From contig JAUXWM010000070.1 in NCBI GenBank assembly GCA_030681375.1, positions 17,865 to 81,864 of the forward strand: 64,000 nucleotides of DNA. Direction: 5' to 3'. A program made the position numbers and the translations under genes. Position 1 is the stretch's first letter; each line of letters starts with the position of its first letter. A model generated the notes under the pieces. That model was not told the origin of the DNA. It did not search any database and saw only the letters and a list, made by a program, of their open reading frames with translations. This DNA is from Gallionella sp. (GTDB taxonomy: Bacteria > Pseudomonadota > Gammaproteobacteria > Burkholderiales > Gallionellaceae). This document shows, piece after piece, positions 58,744 to 64,000 of the stretch.

Positions 58744-61616
58744 GTTTTAGTACCCTCAGTGATCAGCAGCAGCACGCGTTCCTGGCCGCGTACCATTTGC
58801 AAAGAGGACACGACATTGCCGGAAAGGCTGCGCTGCCCGGTCACGATGGCGGTGTGCGTGCCTTCGGCGCGGGCCTGTTCCACGCTGGTGACCCGGTCGG
58901 CTGACGGATCTATCACGTAGCCGCGTGCCAGCAGCACATCGCGCAGCGAAGAAATTGAGTTTTCGTCGTTATCGACCACGATGAGTTTCTTGTGCGTTTC
59001 ACGCTGTTTGAGCAGGCTGTCTATGCTTCCGATGAGTTCATCAATGCGTACCGGCTTGGTCAGGTAGCGGTCAACGCCGAGTTGTTTACCGCGCTGGCGA
59101 TCTTCAATAATGGAAAGAATAATGAGCGGGATGGAGCTGGTTTCGGGCGCGCCGCGCAACACCGAGACCACATCAAAACCGCTGATTCCTGGCATCATGA
59201 CATCGAGAACGATCAGGTCGGGTGGGGCGGTTCGGGCCTGCCTGATCGCGTCGTAGCCATCCACCGCTTCACGCACACGGTATCCCGCTTCTTCCAGTTC
59301 CTGGCGCAGCAGATCGCGGATATTGGCTTCGTCGTCGACAACCAGCACCGTATATCCGGCCGTCGAACCTTGTTCTTCAGGAAAGAAATAATCCCTGAGC
59401 CGTACGATACCCTCATGCGCGGGTTTAACACTGCCTTCCGGCAGAGGCAAAATCAACGTAAACGTGCTGCCGACACCGGGCGTGCTATCGATAGTGATGG
59501 TGCCGCCGTGATGTTTGGCAATTTGTTTGCAAATTGCCAAACCCAGGCCTGTGCCTTTGGGCTTGTCGGTCAACGTGTCGCCGACCTGTCTGAAGCGCTC
59601 AAATAGTTGCATCTGGTCTGCCTGTGAAATACCGATGCCACTGTCCTGTACGTAAATGGCGAGTCCCTGATCCACCAGTCGCGCTCCGCAAGTCACTTCG
59701 CCTTGTGCAGTAAATTTTACGGCATTCGACAGCAGATTGATGATTACCTGTAGCAGGCGGTCGGTATCACCGAGCAGTTTGGGTAAGTTGTCCGGTATTT
59801 CGGTGAGCAGACGCAGTCCTTTTTGCTCGAAGAGCGAAGACGCCGCTGCCGCAGCGCGTTGAATGAGATCGGCAACGGTAATCAATTCTGAACGCCACTC
59901 GACCTTGCCTGCCTCAATCTTGGTCAGGTCGAGTACATCATTGATCAGATTACTCAGGCGCTCGCCTTCCAGAATGATGATATCGAGATTGCTGTCGATG
60001 CGCGCCGCAGCCTTGGCGGTTTTGTCGTCGGGTTCGCCTAGTGCGGGCAGGATATTCTGACTGAATTGCTTGCGGATCAGTTTGGCAAAGCCGAGTACCG
60101 AGGTGAGCGGTGTGCGTAATTCGTGGGAAACATTGGCGATGAAATCCGTTTTCATTCTGGATATTTCCAGTTCCTGGGTGATGTCACGGAATGTAAACAC
60201 CGCGCCCTGCTCGGATTGATGACCTGATTCGGCTGCATCCAGCAGCGAGGCCGTCGCATTTGCCGTGCGCTTGCCGGGCAGAGATATCTGCTCGCTGATA
60301 GGGAAGCGCTCAATATTTGCTCCTTGCAGGGTCCGCGCGATGAGTGCGACGAGGTCCTCGCCCAGCAATTCGCGGCAGTCATGTCCCATGATGGCGTCAT
60401 CCAGGTCGAACATATCCAGAAAGGAACGGTTGACGTGGGTAATCGTGCCATGACTGTCGATCACCAGCAGTCCGTCGCCCATGCAATTGACCACGGATGC
60501 AAGGTGATGCATGGTGTGCTGGTACTGCAAGGCGTTTTGCCTGACAGATTCCGACTCAAGCAGGCGTTTTTCCACGCGCACCAGAATGGCGCGGAAAAAT
60601 CCGAACAAAATTGAACCGAACAGCAGGCAGGCGCTGACGACGAGCAGCAAGTTCCTGCGCATCAATTGCGAGGAATCTGTGACATCCTCGGTGACCAGCA
60701 ACGCGCCGACAGGTTTGGATGCGGCATCCATAATGGGCGTAATGGTGATGCCCAGTCGGCGACCGTTTTCATTCGCGATTTCTTGCTGGGCTTGGTCGCT
60801 GGCAATGTCGCGCCATATGGGGATATGCGCCACGGCAATATCGGGCAGGCGCTCCATGGTGGACATGATGAGTACATCGCGCGGGAACTGTTCCCAGTCA
60901 GGATTGCGGCCCAGCATGCGCATGCCTTCTTCCCAGTCCTTGCGTCTTAGCAATGATTTGTCGAGCAGGACAGAAATGTCGGCTTGCAGGACGGGTTTGA
61001 TATCCGTGACGATGTTCTCAATTTCCTTGCCCAGCTCGATATAACCCAGCAGGCGTTCTCCATCAAACCAGGGTGTCACCGCCCGCAATGTCAGCGTGCC
61101 TATCGGGCCGATCTCGACGCCATAGGCAAGCTTGTGTTCCCGTTGCGCTGTCAGCAGGGTATGGCGATTGATTAAATCACCGTAGCGTTTGGGTTGATGC
61201 ACGCGCAGTAAATTGACGCGATCCGCACTGATAAAATAAAAATGCGTGATGTTGTGATTGTGTTTGAGTGTGGCAAACAGCGATTGCGTTTCCATGAGCA
61301 GCGCTTCACGTTGCCCGGAAGCAAAAGCGTGCTTGATGCGGTCGTTATGCTGAATGGTATCCAGCGTCGCCGACAGCATGTCGGCTTCCCGGTCAACCGC
61401 AGTTTTGTAGTTTATCCCGACTGCTTGCCTCAAGCGGGTGAGCGAATCGGCAAAATTATGCTGTTCAAACCAGTAGGCGCTTAACGTAAAAGTGACCAGC
61501 AAAACGACCAGAACGGATGCAAACAGGCTGAGAATATTTCGCTTGAAAGGATAGTCGGCCGGAAGGGGGGCGGTAACCCGCACTTTGGACAGCTTGCTGA
61601 TTTCGTTTGTTGGCAT
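58740..61616 (-). CDS. Hybrid sensor histidine kinase (periplasmic sensor, PAS, HisKA/HATPase, two C-terminal receiver-like domains)
   Basis: FIANVSHELRTPLTSVLGFAK, GLGLAICKQIAKHHGG, VLVVDDEANIRDLL. Confidence 0.92.
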   Translation of the reverse strand: MPTNEISKLSKVRVTAPLPADYPFKRNILSLFASVLVVLLVTFTLSAYWFEQHNFADSLTRLRQAVGINYKTAVDREADMLSATLDTIQHNDRIKHAFASGQREALLMETQSLFATLKHNHNITHFYFISADRVNLLRVHQPKRYGDLINRHTLLTAQREHKLAYGVEIGPIGTLTLRAVTPWFDGERLLGYIELGKEIENIVTDIKPVLQADISVLLDKSLLRRKDWEEGMRMLGRNPDWEQFPRDVLIMSTMERLPDIAVAHIPIWRDIASDQAQQEIANENGRRLGITITPIMDAASKPVGALLVTEDVTDSSQLMRRNLLLVVSACLLFGSILFGFFRAILVRVEKRLLESESVRQNALQYQHTMHHLASVVNCMGDGLLVIDSHGTITHVNRSFLDMFDLDDAIMGHDCRELLGEDLVALIARTLQGANIERFPISEQISLPGKRTANATASLLDAAESGHQSEQGAVFTFRDITQELEISRMKTDFIANVSHELRTPLTSVLGFAKLIRKQFSQNILPALGEPDDKTAKAAARIDSNLDIIILEGERLSNLINDVLDLTKIEAGKVEWRSELITVADLIQRAAAAASSLFEQKGLRLLTEIPDNLPKLLGDTDRLLQVIINLLSNAVKFTAQGEVTCGARLVDQGLAIYVQDSGIGISQADQMQLFERFRQVGDTLTDKPKGTGLGLAICKQIAKHHGGTITIDSTPGVGSTFTLILPLPEGSVKPAHEGIVRLRDYFFPEEQGSTAGYTVLVVDDEANIRDLLRQELEEAGYRVREAVDGYDAIRQARTAPPDLIVLDVMMPGISGFDVVSVLRGAPETSSIPLIILSIIEDRQRGKQLGVDRYLTKPVRIDELIGSIDSLLKQRETHKKLIVVDNDENSISSLRDVLLARGYVIDPSADRVTSVEQARAEGTHTAIVTGQRSLSGNVVSSLQMVRGQERVLLLITEGTKT

Positions 61617-61923
61617 GATTGATGGGGTGCGCGCCTGTCACTATTGTAGCGTGGATATTACTCCACACGAAAGACGGGAGATAGTGCTACGAAATTTTTC
61701 CGGCGCAAATCTGCGAATGATGATCTAAACTCCACACCCATAATGTTCCAAAAGCGCCACTCATAATTCTCGCAACCTGCCGCCTGTAATGCTTAAATCA
61801 GCCAGCCTCTATAAATGACGAAGCCGATGTCCGTAATCGGGTAATGAAAATTTGTGTGCGGTTGCGAATTGAACTGCCCGATTGCGGGCATTGGCGAACT
61901 CACACAATCGAGACACAACGGAC

Positions 61924-61990
61924 GTTCAACGTCCGAATTCAGGGGCGCGACGCGGCTTTATCGCGGCGCGTCCCCTGGAATGTGTTAAGA
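61924..61990 (-). other. attC-like (integron cassette recombination site) imperfect hairpin, candidate
   Basis: Minus strand TCTTAAC-ACA-TT[C]CAGGGG[A]CGCGCCGCG-ATAAAG-CCGCGTCGCGCCCCTGAA-TTCGGAC-GTTGAAC: stem with two extrahelical bases (C and A, 6 nt apart), GTTRRRY-type R' box, starting 4 nt after the stop codon of the upstream gene. Confidence 0.45.
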
Positions 61991-61994
61991 TTTT

Positions 61995-62552
61995 TCAATC
62001 CGAATACTCAGAGCTTCCAGGAGAAGGGTTTATGTACTTCTTCGGAAACATATCGTCATATCCTACGGAGGCGGTCGGCTCAACAGGAGATATAAGTAAG
62101 TGGCAGATTCGAATACTCGGCCTCAGCCGAATGATGGATGATGATGCGTTGTATATTTCAAGCGTCAATGGACGTGACAGGCTTTCACCAAACCCTGGTG
62201 CAATATGGGTCGATAGAGCAACAGAGATTCCAAGTCGCGCCAATCCAGAAATGTTTGAAACATGTCCGACCAATTGTTTAGATAACGCAATTGATTCTTT
62301 AGTGGCACCCAAAAGAAATTGATTGGGCAACAATTCGTAATTGCCGGTGGTGGACATAGAAATCCGTCTTGAGTTAGGGAAAGTGGCCGAATCATCAAGA
62401 TCGACGACCGTCTTGGCTCCCTCGAAAATCAGCAGGTCATCCGAAAGGTGAAGACAGATCGATGCCGGTCGAATACTACTATCTGCAAATGGCACGACTT
62501 TCAAAAGGCCCTGTTCAATAAGGCGCCTAATCCCAAGATCAGAAAATACCAC
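61995..62552 (-). CDS. dCTP deaminase/dUTPase-superfamily protein
   Basis: SIRPASICLHLSDDLLIF, NISGLARLGISVALSTHIAPGFGESLSRPLTLEIYNASS; matches Dcd S-x-LAR and LE(F/I)YN motifs. Confidence 0.8.
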   Translation of the reverse strand: MVFSDLGIRRLIEQGLLKVVPFADSSIRPASICLHLSDDLLIFEGAKTVVDLDDSATFPNSRRISMSTTGNYELLPNQFLLGATKESIALSKQLVGHVSNISGLARLGISVALSTHIAPGFGESLSRPLTLEIYNASSSIIRLRPSIRICHLLISPVEPTASVGYDDMFPKKYINPSPGSSEYSD

Positions 62553-63853
62553 TATGCATTCCCTCGCTTAGAAGACTGAGCGGCAACGACCCGTTTCGTT
62601 CCGGTCGGCACAAAGTCTCTCCAGTTTCTGTTGGAGGACATTAGTTCGCGGACAAGTGTACCTGTCACATTCTTAGGTGAAACTTGGTTGCCTTCTCCTC
62701 GGATTACTTCAACACGCAAACCATTGCGATAAAACGCCTCTATCTTGTGTAGTTCCCAACTGGTAAATACTTTCACAAACTGACATAGGTCACCTAGTTC
62801 AATTGGTTCCGTAATGTGTTTGAAGAGTGCAGGAATTGACTCTTCAGCATGATCCACGTCAAAAGGAATGATGATATAGCGTTCCTTTTCAATACCCAAG
62901 TCCTCCAGCGAAATTCGGATCATGTCAGCCCTTTCATCAAAAGAAAACGGATTCCCCTCCGGCTTTCCCCTATGAGGAAGAATGTCACACTCAGAAATGG
63001 CACGAATGTTTGGCTGCGTAATTCCTATTAGGCATTTTTTTGTACAGTGAGTGATTCCATGGAGAACATACTCCAGATGTTCATGATGAAACGGTTGAAA
63101 CCGGCCATGAACCATTCCGTATTCAACTGATGTCTTGATTACATTTCCGGGCAAAAGAAGCCCCTTAAGGGCCTCCGCACGAAGGCGTAGATTAATGTTA
63201 AGGCCCCGCTCCCAAAGATCGTCAAATAACTCAAGGAAATAGGGAGCAAGTGAGTCTGGGCAGTCCCTTGTATCAAATATTAGTTGGGCGTTCTTCCAGC
63301 CATTGGTATCCGACGAATAAACGGAAAGCGCTGCAATCGCTCCATCAGCAATCATCAGCCTCAGTGGTGGCACCTTCGGATACAACCGCACATCAAAACG
63401 GAAGCCAGCGGCTTCCAAGGCTGCAAGGTCAATTATGCTTGAAATGATCTTTTTACGATATTCCTCTTGCTGTTTCTTGCTCGTTGATAATCTGACAATA
63501 TCATCACTAAACGGATCCATAAGCATAAGTCGAACATTATGTGGGATTTTGTTCTGTCGGAAAAAATCGCCAGTTTCGAGGGATTTTCTTAGAAATTTTT
63601 CTCCCGCGATTCCTATAAAGCTAAGACTGCTTTTTGTTTGAGATGCGATTGATTCAGGCGGGATATCCTGTAGTTTTTTGATGGACTTCAGGCCTATGCT
63701 GAGAGACCCGATAATCACCTCCCTGAAATGTGAGAGAGCCCCATCAAAACCCGCTGTGCGCGCCATGTTAATTGCCATGAACCCCCCGACTAAGAATAGG
63801 GCTCCCGACACCCAATACGAGGGGTAATCGGACACCGTAAAGAAGATGTTCAC
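62552..63853 (-). CDS. Membrane-anchored protein with uncharacterised central domain and C-terminal NMN/nicotinate-nucleotide adenylyltransferase-like domain
   Basis: N-terminal TM YWVSGALFLVGGFMAINMA; VHGRFQPFHHEHLEYVLHG nucleotidyltransferase signature, GITQPN, GNPFSFDERADMI, VTGTLVRELM; GTG start. Confidence 0.75.
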   Translation of the reverse strand: MNIFFTVSDYPSYWVSGALFLVGGFMAINMARTAGFDGALSHFREVIIGSLSIGLKSIKKLQDIPPESIASQTKSSLSFIGIAGEKFLRKSLETGDFFRQNKIPHNVRLMLMDPFSDDIVRLSTSKKQQEEYRKKIISSIIDLAALEAAGFRFDVRLYPKVPPLRLMIADGAIAALSVYSSDTNGWKNAQLIFDTRDCPDSLAPYFLELFDDLWERGLNINLRLRAEALKGLLLPGNVIKTSVEYGMVHGRFQPFHHEHLEYVLHGITHCTKKCLIGITQPNIRAISECDILPHRGKPEGNPFSFDERADMIRISLEDLGIEKERYIIIPFDVDHAEESIPALFKHITEPIELGDLCQFVKVFTSWELHKIEAFYRNGLRVEVIRGEGNQVSPKNVTGTLVRELMSSNRNWRDFVPTGTKRVVAAQSSKRGNA

Positions 63854-63865
63854 GCAGACGATGGT

Positions 63866-64000
63866 AATCCCCCCTGAAATTAGTTGCGATTAGAAGTAGA
63901 ATTTTCTCACTTGGAAATAGAGGAATTTTTACATGAAGTTATCACGCTTTTCAGATAGCCAGATCATCGCAATTCTTAAGCAGGCCGAGGGCGGCAGCCC
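63866..64000 (+). mobile_element. Left end of an IS3-family insertion sequence (truncated by window edge)
   Basis: TAATCCCCCCTGAAATTAGTTGCGATTAGAAGTAGAATTTTC end-like sequence followed by orfA start. Confidence 0.65.
63933..64000 (+). CDS. IS3-family transposase OrfA (partial)
   Basis: MKLSRFSDSQIIAILKQAEGGSP, typical IS3-family OrfA N-terminus. Confidence 0.8.
   Translation, partial: MKLSRFSDSQIIAILKQAEGGS

Overview
The window is about 64 kb of GC-rich, gene-dense bacterial chromosome. Gene content and order (tig-clpP-clpX-lon-hupB-tRNA-Val-tRNA-Asp-ppiD, two cyanophycin synthetases, a Hox-type hydrogenase) suggest a betaproteobacterium, perhaps Nitrosomonadales/Gallionellaceae; that placement is inference. 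Main blocks in order: a partial class III cyclase; a dipeptide/oligopeptide-type ABC transporter; the trigger factor/ClpXP/Lon/HU block; ppiD flanked by a duplicated tRNA-Val/tRNA-Asp pair; a cyanophycin locus (DUF1854 protein, ABC exporter-like protein, two CphA-type ligases); an rRNA/tRNA methyltransferase, a Fic protein, RhlE and a patatin; a bidirectional [NiFe] hydrogenase locus (hoxF-U-Y-H-W) divergent from hupE-hypABFCDE; a second Lon-family protease; nhaR, a UPF0114-like gene, htpX, a carbonic anhydrase and terC; a six-gene Mrp antiporter with fused MnhA/B; uvrB; and a response regulator/HD-GYP/hybrid kinase operon. The right edge (about 61.9-64 kb) is accessory. It holds a two-gene operon coding for a membrane-anchored protein with a C-terminal NMN-adenylyltransferase-like domain and a dCTP-deaminase-like protein. 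A hairpin just downstream has integron attC-like features, and an IS3-type element begins just upstream. This is my best candidate for an undescribed system. Several short palindromic or dispersed repeats sit inside or between genes, notably in the hydrogenase locus and in-frame inside an ABC permease gene. No CRISPR array, rRNA operon or prophage was seen.
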